DNA of 64,000 nucleotides. It comes from an uncultured Lachnospiraceae bacterium (lineage in GTDB: Bacteria; Bacillota; Clostridia; Lachnospirales; Lachnospiraceae). Position 1 is the first letter of the stretch; the number at the start of each line of letters is the position of its first letter. Under the pieces are notes generated by a model. It did not search any database. It was not told where the DNA came from and saw only the letters and a program-made list of their open reading frames with translations. Shown one piece after another: positions 53,023 to 61,017 of this stretch. The DNA lies in assembly GCA_945919795.1 (NCBI GenBank), contig CAMEJJ010000004.1:1-64000 (forward strand), given 5' to 3'. The position numbers were made by a program, and so were the translations under genes.

Positions 53023-53352
53023 CTAATAACTAAAAGCCAGGACACTGGAAACAGCTATCCGGTACTCATTCCATTCCGATTTTTTCTTTTCTAACAAGCC
53101 TCTTCCCTCTTTTGTTATGCTATAATACTTCCTTGTTTTGCCGGCATATTCCCGCTCATACGATTTCAAAAATCCTTTTTCTTCCAAACCGTGTAATAAT
53201 GGATAAAGTGTACCTGCCTTTAATTCAAATACATTATTCGATTTCTTCCTAAGGGTATCTATCATTTCATAACCATACATATCCTTTTCCTCAAGTAACT
53301 TAAGTAATAACAACGTCATGCTTCCTGATACCAATGTTTTATCTACTGGCAT
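53023..53352 (-). CDS. PadR-family transcriptional regulator
   Basis: 109 residues from the ATG at 53352, with a strong AAAGGAGG upstream; the open frame begins nine codons earlier without support. Winged helix: TLLLLKLLEEKDMYGYEMID, ELKAGTLYPLLHGLEEKGFL (recognition helix) and the wing YEREYAGKTRKYYSITKEG. PadR proteins repress membrane and efflux genes next to them. It is the first gene of the unit with the SEDS protein, and operator-like dyads overlap its promoter. Confidence 0.93.
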   Translation of the reverse strand: MPVDKTLVSGSMTLLLLKLLEEKDMYGYEMIDTLRKKSNNVFELKAGTLYPLLHGLEEKGFLKSYEREYAGKTRKYYSITKEGRGLLEKKKSEWNEYRIAVSSVLAFSY

Positions 53353-53382
53353 TTCGTATTCCTCCTTTTTTATAGCCATATT

Positions 53383-53442
53383 TATATAGACTATCTATAT
53401 ATCGATTGCCTATATAATATATCGAACATCTATATATGTCAA
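53383..53442 (-). promoter_or_regulatory. PadR operon promoter with two dyads
   Basis: Minus strand promoter TTGACA (53442-53437), 17 bases, TATTAT (53419-53414). Dyad 1 is TATATAGA-CTA-TCTATATA (53383-53401), just past the start site. Dyad 2 is ACAT-6-ATGT (53426-53439), overlapping the -35, and close to the ATGT/ACAT style of PadR operators. The arrangement fits autorepression. Confidence 0.7.
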
Positions 53443-53459
53443 TACCAATGCACGTATAC

Positions 53460-53939
53460 TTATATTCCTAATTCTTTATGGAAATACTTCAACGGCGAAA
53501 ATCTATATCGTCTGTCAAACTCTCTTTTATGTAATTTCTTTGTTCCTTTCACATGCCCAACATATTCTTCAACAAAATTCAAAGCCTCTCTCTTAATTCG
53601 TTCCAGATTTATCATTGTTTCATTAAATTCATCCTTATCAATCATAGCATCTGTAGAATCAATATATTCTGTCTTTGCTATAATAACAAGCTTACTGTAA
53701 TCCAATCCGGATCTATGTGCTTTAGATCTTGTTGTAGTTGTAAAATGGAATGCATATGAGTGACTAATCTCTGTTCTAAATGGAATACAAATAAAATAAT
53801 TATAATGTGTCTGGAACAGTAAACAATTATATGCCCTCTGCTTTTTCTTTAAAATCTCCTTGTATGGCGGATTCGGGTATGCATTATAAAAATCATCCGT
53901 CAACTTAAGAATCTGATAATCATTCTCTGGTAACATCAT
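53460..53939 (-). CDS. Type III toxin-antitoxin toxin, CptN/ToxN-like endoribonuclease
   Basis: 159 residues, no membrane segment, basic. Segments such as LTDDFYNAYPNPPYKEI, YNCLLFQTHYNYFICIPFRT, SYAFHFTTTTRSKAHRSGL, YSKLVIIAKTEYI and REFDRRYRFSPLKYFHKELG match CptIN-family toxins as I remember them, members of the AbiQ/ToxN fold that cleave RNA and are held inactive by a repeat RNA. The genetic layout supports this strongly: promoter, two 52-base direct repeats, a terminator, then this gene. The ATG has AAAGGAG eight bases upstream. Loci of this type often protect against phage. Confidence 0.82.
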   Translation of the reverse strand: MMLPENDYQILKLTDDFYNAYPNPPYKEILKKKQRAYNCLLFQTHYNYFICIPFRTEISHSYAFHFTTTTRSKAHRSGLDYSKLVIIAKTEYIDSTDAMIDKDEFNETMINLERIKREALNFVEEYVGHVKGTKKLHKREFDRRYRFSPLKYFHKELGI

Positions 53940-53984
53940 TCAATTTTTCTCCTTTGGGGAATAACTACTCGACTGAGTAAAAAG

Positions 53985-54013
53985 AAACGAGAGACTTTTC
54001 AGCCTCTCGTAAG
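53985..54013 (-). terminator. Leaky terminator between antitoxin repeats and toxin gene
   Basis: Minus strand: CGAGAG, GCTGAAAAGT loop, CTCTCG, then TTTCTTTTT. In type III loci a terminator at this position sets the ratio of antitoxin RNA to toxin mRNA. Confidence 0.8.
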
Positions 54014-54158
54014 AAACTTCATCATTCGGTCATTTTTTATTTTACCGTCCTGTCAGAACCGTCACAGGACTCATCATTCGGTCATTTTTTATTTTACCGT
54101 CCTGTCGGAACCGTCACAGGACTCATCATTTATGATGAAGAAGAACATCTCTGCTCTT
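54014..54158 (-). ncRNA. Antitoxin RNA with 52-base tandem repeats (ToxI/CptI-like)
   Basis: Two full repeats, 54072-54123 and 54020-54071, differ at a single base; a third begins with eight matching bases at 54124. Each repeat contains GTCCTGT...ACAGGAC, able to form a stem, and an A-rich segment, as in antitoxin RNAs whose units fold as pseudoknots and wrap the toxin. The transcript should start near 54158 and mostly stop at the terminator 53985-54013. Confidence 0.8.
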
Positions 54159-54164
54159 AACCAT

Positions 54165-54193
54165 ATTATATGCACATCTAATAAAAATATCAA
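54165..54193 (-). promoter_or_regulatory. Promoter of the type III toxin-antitoxin locus
   Basis: Minus strand: TTGATA (54193-54188), 17 bases, TATAAT (54170-54165). Near-consensus, as expected for constant antitoxin production. Confidence 0.8.
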
Positions 54194-54239
54194 CATTTTT
54201 CTATATAAATTTTTCTGTATCAGAACTGATTCATTTCAC

Positions 54240-55031
54240 TCAGCTTGCCAAATCTCGTTTTGCATAAATCATTCCGGCAACTGCAGTCATGACAACAGCA
54301 ACTGCTACTCCAAAAATCAAAGCAGCCCTCTCGATTTCAGCTCCTGAAAAAATCGTTGTTGCATTTGCATAAGAAAGCGGTGACAAAAATATAGCATCTT
54401 TTAAATCCGGTATCAGTCTTACCATCAAATCAAATACATAAAGTACCAATGCTACAGCAATTCCAATTCCCAAACGGTTCTTTTTATTCACTGCCGAAAT
54501 CACAAAACAAATTGTAGCTACTTCAACATTCATCAAAAGCTGTAATCCCATAAAAGTCAAAAAGTCTGTTCCAAATCCGCTTTCCCCCAAAACCAGGAAT
54601 GCCAATTCATAACACAGGCCGCAAATCACATTAAAACAAATCAAGCTAAAAAAGACTGCAGCATATTTCATTGCTATAATTTTTACTCTGGCAAGAGGAA
54701 ATGTAAAAGTAAGCTCTGCGGTATGTCCGTCTTCTTCCTTTGATAAAACAACTGTCGCAATGGAAGCGGCAAACATACAACTTCCAAGTGTATGTATGGT
54801 TCCGATTTCTGTAGCAAAATATCCTTTCATCGTAGCAATACTCAATGTACTCATTCCAAATGCATCCGCAAATGCTCCCATGGAAGCAAAACTTTCTGCC
54901 ATATCAGCCATACTTGATTCCATACTTTTGTATAATAACAAACACATAAGCCCCATTCCGCCGACAGATAAAGCCCATATCAACAAAGTCTTAAAACTCA
55001 ATTTCCATTCATGTCTAAAAAATGCCAACAT
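54240..55031 (-). CDS. ABC-2 type transporter permease
   Basis: 263 residues from the ATG at 55031, which lies one base past the stop of the ATPase gene and shares its AAGGAGG. Starts MLAFFRHEWKLSFKTLLIWA and has six membrane helices, with the ABC-2 pattern of a long loop after helix 1 and the EEDGHTAELTFTFPLARVKI coupling region. It forms an exporter with the ATPase at 55033-55869. The substrate (peptide, antibiotic or lipid) is not indicated. Confidence 0.85.
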   Translation of the reverse strand: MLAFFRHEWKLSFKTLLIWALSVGGMGLMCLLLYKSMESSMADMAESFASMGAFADAFGMSTLSIATMKGYFATEIGTIHTLGSCMFAASIATVVLSKEEDGHTAELTFTFPLARVKIIAMKYAAVFFSLICFNVICGLCYELAFLVLGESGFGTDFLTFMGLQLLMNVEVATICFVISAVNKKNRLGIGIAVALVLYVFDLMVRLIPDLKDAIFLSPLSYANATTIFSGAEIERAALIFGVAVAVVMTAVAGMIYAKRDLAS

Positions 55032-55032
55032 T

Positions 55033-55869
55033 TTACTTTTCCTCCTTTTCATAATAATGCATAAATACCTCTTCAATAGAAGGCTCCTCAATCAAGATAT
55101 CCTGAATGTCATGACCTTCCAATTCCTTATAAAGGTTATTTAAGTCATCCTTATAAATGAAGTCCAGTTTTTCTCCATCCCGGATCATTTTAATTCGCTT
55201 TGACTGACCGGCCAACAGATTTTCCACCGTATCCGTTACAATCAGTTTTCCCTCTTTCATAATGGCAACTCTGTCACAATGATTTCGGATTTCAGAAAGC
55301 ACATGTGTAGACAACATGCAGGTTGCTCCATCTTTTACATACTCTCTAATCAAATCAAAAAACACATTTTGCATCAGCGGATCCAGACCACTGGTGGGTT
55401 CATCAAAAACAAACAACTTCGGTTTATGCTGCATAGCACAAACGATACTGACTTTTTTTCGGTTACCCAAAGATAACTCACTGATTTTTCTTTTCACATC
55501 AATCTGTAGCTTTTCACACAACATCTCGGCTTCGGCGCCACAGTCTGTTTTTCTGACATCAGCACAGAATTTCAACGTATCTTTAATTGTCATTCCGGGA
55601 TAAAACCACGCCTCACTTGGCATATACCCTACCTGCTGTAACATTTTTTCTTTTTCTTTTTTTACATCTAGACCCATAATCTCTATTTGACCTTTTTCAA
55701 AGGAAATCAATCCCAACATAGAACGAATCGTTGTCGATTTTCCGGCTCCGTTCGGTCCTAAGAAACCAAAGATCTCGCCCTTGTTCACAGAAAAAGAAAC
55801 ATCCTCTACACCTCTGTGTTTTCCATAATTCTTTGTTAAATTACTGATTTCAATTATTTTTTCCATTCG
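55033..55869 (-). CDS. ABC transporter ATP-binding protein
   Basis: 278 residues from the ATG at 55869 (GGAG seven bases upstream). The open frame continues 48 codons upstream, but that part does not resemble an ABC protein. Walker A GPNGAGKSTT (about 38), Q-loop VGYMPSE, signature LSLGNRKKV (degenerate LSGGQ), Walker B LFVFDEPTSGLD and the switch His in STHVLSE are present. The C-terminal 75 residues contain the extension typical of drug and lantibiotic exporters. Partner of the following permease; a LytTR/DUF3021 pair lies upstream. Confidence 0.92.
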   Translation of the reverse strand, partial: RMEKIIEISNLTKNYGKHRGVEDVSFSVNKGEIFGFLGPNGAGKSTTIRSMLGLISFEKGQIEIMGLDVKKEKEKMLQQVGYMPSEAWFYPGMTIKDTLKFCADVRKTDCGAEAEMLCEKLQIDVKRKISELSLGNRKKVSIVCAMQHKPKLFVFDEPTSGLDPLMQNVFFDLIREYVKDGATCMLSTHVLSEIRNHCDRVAIMKEGKLIVTDTVENLLAGQSKRIKMIRDGEKLDFIYKDDLNNLYKELEGHDIQDILIEEPSIEEVFMHYYEKEEK

Positions 55870-56025
55870 TTTTCTCCATTTCCCTATTGCAAAGCAGATG
55901 TACGAATTACCTCCGTCTGCTAATAGAATAACAAAAAATACGGTCCAGACAATACCTCCGGCTTTTAGTGACACTTTTTCATATGTAAGTTGCACTAAAC
56001 ATCTTTTTTTCAATCCGATTGTTTT
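55870..56025 (-). promoter_or_regulatory. Leader region of the ABC transporter genes
   Basis: 156 bases between the DUF3021 gene and the ATPase. On the minus strand TTGTCT, 16 bases, TATTCT can be read as a weak internal promoter near 55950. No separate gene seen; the frame here is open and hydrophobic but lacks a start with a ribosome-binding site. Confidence 0.3.
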
Positions 56026-56493
56026 TTATTTTTCTCCATTTTCTTTCTCCGACCGTGTCTTAAACAATTCTAAATCAGAATTTAAAATCTTATCATCAAT
56101 CTTCCTTCTGCACTTGTAGACAAGGAAAACACAGAAATACAAAAAGACAACATAACCGGCAAATCCGATTGTCACATAGATGTTTTTATCAAACCAGCCG
56201 CAAACATAAGAAACCGCAACATAGATTGAGGTACATACGATAATTCCCAGCCATTCCTTTTTTCCAAGATCATCTGCCTCGTCAAAATTCCAAAGCAAAA
56301 ACACCTGAATATATCCCACGATATAAGCCAGAAAAATCATTTCCGCCATGTGCAGAATATCTGCCACGGTAAGTCCGACACATAATCGGTAGGTGCAATA
56401 AAAAAATAATAGTGCAAAAAAGTATAAACATGCCTTAAATTCTATTCCAATTTCTTTTGTTAAATATCTTTCCCATAAGGTTGGCTTTTTCAT
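56026..56493 (-). CDS. DUF3021 family four-helix membrane protein
   Basis: 155 residues with four membrane helices (near 18-35, 46-66, 82-98 and 106-126) and a basic, charged C-terminus (YKCRRKIDDKILN). The start MKKPTLWERYLTKEIGIEF overlaps the LytTR gene by four bases (ATGA type). DUF3021 proteins are regularly paired with a LytTR regulator and are thought to act as membrane-bound control partners; this is knowledge of the pairing, not proof of mechanism. Confidence 0.8.
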   Translation of the reverse strand: MKKPTLWERYLTKEIGIEFKACLYFFALLFFYCTYRLCVGLTVADILHMAEMIFLAYIVGYIQVFLLWNFDEADDLGKKEWLGIIVCTSIYVAVSYVCGWFDKNIYVTIGFAGYVVFLYFCVFLVYKCRRKIDDKILNSDLELFKTRSEKENGEK

Positions 56494-56933
56494 GAGCGGT
56501 CTCCTTTCAACAATTTTCTAAAATCCGATGCATATGTACGGGAAATTATGATATGTTCTCCGTTTGTCAGTGTCGCATCGATTCGGTTTGACGACAGGCT
56601 TTTTAACCTTTCAACCTTATTGACGTTTAAAATCATCGATTTGCTGCAACGAAAATAGCTCTCCTCCCCAAGCATCATCTCTACTGCATGTAGTGACAGG
56701 TCTAATTGAATTTCATTATTCACGGTATATGCAAAGGTTCTGTTATCAACCTTTTCCACGTACAAAATTTCCTGTGGCGAAAAAACAATCATCTCTCCAT
56801 CTCTTTTTCCCACTAGCTTTTTTCTATGCTTTTCCATAAAAAAAAGCACTTCTTCTACTTCAGAATTTATCTGCTGATAATTTAAAATCAGTTCATCTTC
56901 ACCTTCCGTAATCTGATTAACGGTATAACGCAA
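56490..56933 (-). CDS. LytTR DNA-binding regulator
   Basis: 147 residues without a receiver domain. The C-terminal LytTR domain (about 45-145) has GEMIVFSPQEILYVEKVDNR, YFRCSKSMILNVNKVERLK and NGEHIIISRTYASDFRKLL, the usual beta-rich DNA-binding module. It starts with TTG at 56933 after GGGGG. A promoter TTGACG-18-TATAAT (56996-56967) lies upstream. With DUF3021 and the ABC exporter it forms a self-contained regulated transport unit. Confidence 0.88.
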   Translation of the reverse strand: MRYTVNQITEGEDELILNYQQINSEVEEVLFFMEKHRKKLVGKRDGEMIVFSPQEILYVEKVDNRTFAYTVNNEIQLDLSLHAVEMMLGEESYFRCSKSMILNVNKVERLKSLSSNRIDATLTNGEHIIISRTYASDFRKLLKGDRS

Positions 56934-56966
56934 TCTTTCATCCCCCTTTTTGCAGCATCTGCTTTA

Positions 56967-56996
56967 ATTATAGTGATTAATCAAATTTTACGTCAA
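56967..56996 (-). promoter_or_regulatory. Promoter of the LytTR/DUF3021 genes
   Basis: Minus strand: TTGACG (56996-56991), 18 bases, TATAAT (56972-56967); start near 56960, about 27 bases from the TTG start codon. Confidence 0.65.
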
Positions 56997-57041
56997 GAAA
57001 ATTACAGTTTAATACAAACTAAATTTCTATTTTCGGATTTG

Positions 57042-57250
57042 GGTTTCCAATATATATCTTTGCCGCCTCGTACTTCGGTTTTTAGACTTTCTAAGCGGCA
57101 TGCTCACAAAATATTTATTAAATGCCCGGTTTCAAAACTCAGACTTCGTCTTCAGACAGTTGAAACCGGGCATTGCTTTTGTCCGCTCTGCCGCTAAGAA
57201 AGTCACAAAACCTCGTAAAAGCCGACGGGCAAAGATATATATTGGGAACC
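57042..57250. repeat. Complete nested-hairpin element (about 209 bases)
   Basis: The gap 56934-57284 holds this element. Outer arms: GGTTTCCAATATATATCTTT (57042 on) pairs with AAAGATATATATTGGGAACC (57231-57250), and inside them AGACTTTCTAAGCGGCA (57084-57100) with TGCCGCTAAGAAAGT (57189-57203). Between them is a second stem, TGCCCGGTTTCAA (57123-57135) with TTGAAACCGGGCA (57160-57172), around a loop containing CTCAGACTTCGTCTTCAGAC. A partial copy is at 2900-3029. This looks like a miniature inverted-repeat element or a mobile structured-RNA unit. Confidence 0.85.
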
Positions 57251-57284
57251 AAAACCCCAAAAAAGAGGATGTCAAAAAACATCC

Positions 57285-57545
57285 TCAATGCATATCAGAA
57301 GAACCCTCTCCGTTAAAGTGATTCCAAATTTTTGACATGGTTTTGCTTTTTTTAATATTCGGCTCCACATGCGTATGATACAAACGATGATTTAAAACAA
57401 AATCTTTTATTTTCTTTGAACTCATAATCAACAGACAGACGCCCAACACCAGAAACGGAATCTGTGGAATAATGGGAAGTGCCAGTCCAATGATTCCTAA
57501 AATAAGAAACGCTATTCCAAGTATTAAGAAGCATATTTTTTTCAT
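57285..57545 (-). CDS. DUF454 (YbaN-like) small membrane protein
   Basis: 86 residues from the ATG at 57545 (GGAGGG five bases upstream). Two hydrophobic helices, MKKICFLILGIAFLILGIIG and IPFLVLGVCLLIMSS, separated by the short LALPIIPQI turn that is the mark of the family (usually LPxLPTTPF). A soluble tail with HRLYHTHVEPNIKKSKTM follows. Function unknown. It stands between the hairpin element and the nhaC terminator. Confidence 0.75.
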   Translation of the reverse strand: MKKICFLILGIAFLILGIIGLALPIIPQIPFLVLGVCLLIMSSKKIKDFVLNHRLYHTHVEPNIKKSKTMSKIWNHFNGEGSSDMH

Positions 57546-57643
57546 ATAAACCCTCCAATAACGATTTCTATTTTGCATACATATATTGTATCATATCAAT
57601 ATTATAAACCGGCTTAAGGATTTATTAATTCTATTTTAAAAAT

Positions 57644-57677
57644 ACACCCTTTTCGGATTTATGTCCCGAAAGGGTGT
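57644..57677. terminator. Terminator downstream of nhaC
   Basis: ACACCCTTTTCGG (57644-57656) pairs with CCGAAAGGGTGT (57666-57677); minus-strand continuation is ATTTTTA. It lies about 20 bases past the NhaC stop codon. Confidence 0.8.
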
Positions 57678-57695
57678 AAAAACAAGATATCTCAC

Positions 57696-59234
57696 TCATT
57701 CAGTTATATTCGGCGAACTTACATATTTTACAACCATAAGTGCGCCTATCACAAGGAGCACGCCAACAACAAGCGGTACAACAGCATTTTTTACAAAGCC
57801 TGCAATCAAATAGGTTATAAATGAAATAGCTGCCACCAAAACCACATACGGTATCTGCGTTGATACATGATTCATATGATTACACTGCGCACCCGCAGAT
57901 GCCATAATCGTCGTATCCGAAATCGGAGAACAATGATCTCCGCAAACAGCTCCTGCCATGCAGGCAGATATGGACATAATCATCATTGTCGGATCATTTG
58001 CAAAACAATCTACAACGATTGGAATCAGAATTCCAAATGTGCCCCATGATGTTCCGGTTGAAAAAGCCAAAAATACGGCAACCAGAAAAATAATCGCTGG
58101 CAGACAATACAGTAATGCTCCCGACATACCGGCAATGACACCTGCCACATATTCTTTTGCTCCTAAACTGTCTGTCATTGCTTTTAATGTCCATGCAAAC
58201 GTTAATATTAAAATAGCCGGAACCATTGCTTTAAAGCCTTCCGGAATACATTCACAGGCTTTTTTAAAAGTCACAACACGACGGACCATATAAAACAGAA
58301 TGGTAATAACTAGTGCCACAAAGCTTCCCAGCATCAGCCCGACAGACGCATCACTGTTGGAAAACGCTTCGACAAAACCGGCTCCGCTAAAGAAACCGCC
58401 GGTATAAATCATGCCAATCACACAACTGATAATCAACACTGCAACCGGTAAAACCAAATCCGTAACAGTTCCTTTTGTACTGACTTCATCATTTGTCACA
58501 TTTGCATAAGGTCTGTCTTTGGTCGTATACAAATCGCCTTTTACCGCATTTTCTTCATGCAACTTCATCGGTCCGAAATCCACTTTCATGACAACCAATG
58601 CAACCATCGCAACAATGGTAAGCAAAGCATAGTAATTGTACGGAATGGCTTTAATAAAAACTGCAAATCCGTCTTCATTTTCCACAAATCCGGTCACAGC
58701 TGCAGCCCATGACGAAATGGGTGCAATAATACAAATCGGTGCTGCTGTTGCATCAATCAAATACGCCAGTTTTGCGCGAGATACATGATGTCTGTCCGTA
58801 ACAGGCCTCATAACACTACCAACTGTCAGACAGTTAAAATAATCATCTACGAAAATCAGAACTCCCAAAACAATGGCCGCCAACTGAGCTCCAACCCGTG
58901 TTTTAATATGCGTTCCGGCCCATTTACCAAATGCAGCAGATCCTCCTGCAGCATTTAACAGACATACCATAATTCCCAAAACAACGAGAAATACCAAAAT
59001 ACCTACATTATAACTATCAGACAAGACTCCTACCAGACCGTCTTCAAATATATGTAGCATTACCTTCTCACCATCAAAGGTTGGTGAGAACATATCACCA
59101 TAAAACAAACCGCCAATGACAATGCCGACAAACAACGAACTATATACCTCTTTGGTGATTAAGGCCAATATAATTGCCACCAACGGCGGAACCAATGCCC
59201 AGAAAGATGCATACATTACAGGTACGTATTCCAT
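57696..59234 (-). CDS. NhaC-family Na+/H+ antiporter-like transporter
   Basis: 512 residues with 11-12 membrane helices. ASFWALVPPLVAIILALITK at the start, the VDDYFNCLTVGSVMRPV segment, ISSWAAAVTGFV, FSTGTSWGTFGILIPI and CGDHCSPISDTTIMASAGAQ are conserved in the NhaC/ArsB-like antiporters of Firmicutes. Acidic residues in helices (VDDYF) probably bind the cation. Some relatives move amino acids or malate with sodium, so the substrate is open. The ATG at 59234 follows AAAGGAG. Confidence 0.88.
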   Translation of the reverse strand: MEYVPVMYASFWALVPPLVAIILALITKEVYSSLFVGIVIGGLFYGDMFSPTFDGEKVMLHIFEDGLVGVLSDSYNVGILVFLVVLGIMVCLLNAAGGSAAFGKWAGTHIKTRVGAQLAAIVLGVLIFVDDYFNCLTVGSVMRPVTDRHHVSRAKLAYLIDATAAPICIIAPISSWAAAVTGFVENEDGFAVFIKAIPYNYYALLTIVAMVALVVMKVDFGPMKLHEENAVKGDLYTTKDRPYANVTNDEVSTKGTVTDLVLPVAVLIISCVIGMIYTGGFFSGAGFVEAFSNSDASVGLMLGSFVALVITILFYMVRRVVTFKKACECIPEGFKAMVPAILILTFAWTLKAMTDSLGAKEYVAGVIAGMSGALLYCLPAIIFLVAVFLAFSTGTSWGTFGILIPIVVDCFANDPTMMIMSISACMAGAVCGDHCSPISDTTIMASAGAQCNHMNHVSTQIPYVVLVAAISFITYLIAGFVKNAVVPLVVGVLLVIGALMVVKYVSSPNITE

Positions 59235-59351
59235 GCTTTTTCTCCTTTGTTAATATGATAATTTCATGATACCGGGACGAAATGCGTAGCTATCCGCTGA
59301 TATCTTTTTATTTATGCTGATAAATAAAATATTCTGCAAAATATGTGCTAA

Positions 59352-59383
59352 AAGAACCGTTTTTCATGTTTTAAAAACGGTCC
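59352..59383 (-). terminator. Terminator downstream of rpe
   Basis: Minus strand: GGACCGTTTTT, short loop, AAAAACGGTTC, then TTTTAG. The remaining part of 59235-59467 shows no gene; it holds the nhaC leader. Confidence 0.7.
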
Positions 59384-59467
59384 TGTAAAAAACATATACT
59401 AATAAAGATGGTTCCAGTAAAACGTTTCAGTTAAATATATGCAAGAAAACGTCCCCTTGAACTGTCC

Positions 59468-60124
59468 CTAATTCATCTCAAGAATATCCATAAATTTTGC
59501 GACATTCTCTTTAATATCGCCTTTAAAAACAGATGAACCGGAAATAATCACATTGGCTCCGGCATTTAAAATCATTTCAACATTCTGAAGATTTACACCA
59601 CCATCTACCGCAACATCAACCGCTAATCCTCTGCGATTGATTTCATTCCGGACAGCGGTTATTTTCTGTGTACAGCTGTCCAGATATTTCTGGCCTCCAA
59701 ATCCGGTATTAACCGTCATAACCAAAACCTGATTGACATAATCCAGATAGGGATATACCGATTCGATTGGTGTCTGCGGATGCAGAGAAATCCCTGTCCG
59801 CATGCCTTTTCCTTTGATTTTTAAAAGTGTATCAATCATACAACGGCAGGCCTCTACATGAATGGTCAGGCTGTTTGATCCTACTTCGGCGAACTGATCA
59901 ATATACCGTTCCGGCTCCGAAATCATCAGATGTACGTCAAAAAATTTATCCGTAATCGGTCTGATGGATTGAATAATCGGAAAACCAAAAGAAATGGACG
60001 GAACGAAAAGACCATCCATTACATCAATGTGTATATACTCCGCGCCGGCCTCATCTACGATCCGGATTTGCTCGCCAAGTTTTGAAAAATCAGCCGCTAA
60101 AATTGATGGGGACAAAATATTCAT
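59468..60124 (-). CDS. rpe: Ribulose-phosphate 3-epimerase
   Basis: Interconverts ribulose-5-P and xylulose-5-P. 218 residues from the ATG at 60124, nine bases after AAAGGAG; the open frame starts nine codons earlier inside rsgA. LSPSILAADFSKLGEQI, YIHIDVMDGLFVPSISFG (metal-binding His and Asp), VHLMISEPERYI, VNTGFGGQKY and VDGGVNLQNV show a complete TIM barrel active site. It follows rsgA by two bases in the standard Firmicute order. Confidence 0.96.
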   Translation of the reverse strand: MNILSPSILAADFSKLGEQIRIVDEAGAEYIHIDVMDGLFVPSISFGFPIIQSIRPITDKFFDVHLMISEPERYIDQFAEVGSNSLTIHVEACRCMIDTLLKIKGKGMRTGISLHPQTPIESVYPYLDYVNQVLVMTVNTGFGGQKYLDSCTQKITAVRNEINRRGLAVDVAVDGGVNLQNVEMILNAGANVIISGSSVFKGDIKENVAKFMDILEMN

Positions 60125-60126
60125 TG

Positions 60127-61005
60127 TTAGTATCTCCTTTTGTTTTTGCATTCCGCATATAGATTTACATAGTCGTCATAACGCTCTTTACTCATTTTTC
60201 CTAAAGTAAGAGCCTGCTTTACCCCACAATCAGGTTCATGGATATGTGCACATCCCAAAAACCTGCATTTATCCCGATATCTTCTCATCTCGGGAAAACA
60301 ATTCTCCAATTCTTCCGGTAACAAATACGATACATCTAAGGAGCTAAATCCCGGTGTATCAAAAATGAACGTATCCCGGTCAATTTCCAACAACTCACTA
60401 TGTCTGGTCGTATGCTTTCCTCTTGCAATCTTTTCACTCACAGAGCCGGTTTCCATAATCACACGATCCTGCAAAAGATTGATTAATGTGGATTTACCAA
60501 CTCCACTCGGACCGGCTACGGTTGTTACCTTACCTCTTAACAATTCCCGAACCAAATCAATTCCCTGCTCTTTTTTGGCACTGATCAAAACAGTCCGGTA
60601 TCCTGCTTTTTCATAAATCTGCTGTAAATACTCCAAATCCGCATTGGAAACCAGATCAGCTTTGTTAAAACAGATAATCGTTGGAATACTATAATGTTCC
60701 ATCTGAATCAAAAACCGATCAAGTAATCCTAAATTGGGCATTGGATGCGCCGCTGCAAAAATGACCATTGCCTGATCAATATTTGCCACAGCCGGGCGTA
60801 TCAATTCGTTCTTGCGATCCTTAATTTCTAAAATATGCCCCAGTGCTTTTTCCTGGTCCAGAATCTCCATGGATACCAGGTCACCTACCAATGGCTTTTT
60901 ATGGTCTTTCCTGAAAACACCTTTGGCTTTGCACTCATATACGATGCCGTCCGTACAACGAACATAATAAAATCCTGCAATTCCTTTTACAATAATTCCC
61001 TGCAT
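60127..61005 (-). CDS. rsgA: Ribosome small subunit GTPase RsgA
   Basis: Circularly permuted GTPase that helps mature the 30S subunit. 292 residues from the ATG at 61005. N-terminal OB domain (QGIIVKGIAGFYYVRCTDG), then the permuted G domain: FNKADL (G4), SAKKEQGID (G5), TVAGPSGVGKSTLINLL (G1) and DTPGFSSLD (G3). The C-terminal zinc site has CRFLGCAHIHEPDC, four ligands intact. Its start lies 12 bases past the kinase stop. Confidence 0.97.
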   Translation of the reverse strand: MQGIIVKGIAGFYYVRCTDGIVYECKAKGVFRKDHKKPLVGDLVSMEILDQEKALGHILEIKDRKNELIRPAVANIDQAMVIFAAAHPMPNLGLLDRFLIQMEHYSIPTIICFNKADLVSNADLEYLQQIYEKAGYRTVLISAKKEQGIDLVRELLRGKVTTVAGPSGVGKSTLINLLQDRVIMETGSVSEKIARGKHTTRHSELLEIDRDTFIFDTPGFSSLDVSYLLPEELENCFPEMRRYRDKCRFLGCAHIHEPDCGVKQALTLGKMSKERYDDYVNLYAECKNKRRY

Positions 61006-61017
61006 GCAACCCAATTC

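Noticed and set aside
54020-54131. 52-base direct repeats as a possible CRISPR array
   Set aside because: Units are directly adjacent with no spacers, only two are present, and no cas genes lie nearby; a type III antitoxin explains them better.
55870-56013. 48-codon N-terminal extension of the ABC ATPase frame
   Set aside because: It starts with TTG without a ribosome-binding site and its hydrophobic content is foreign to ABC ATPases; the ATG at 55869 with GGAG is a normal start.
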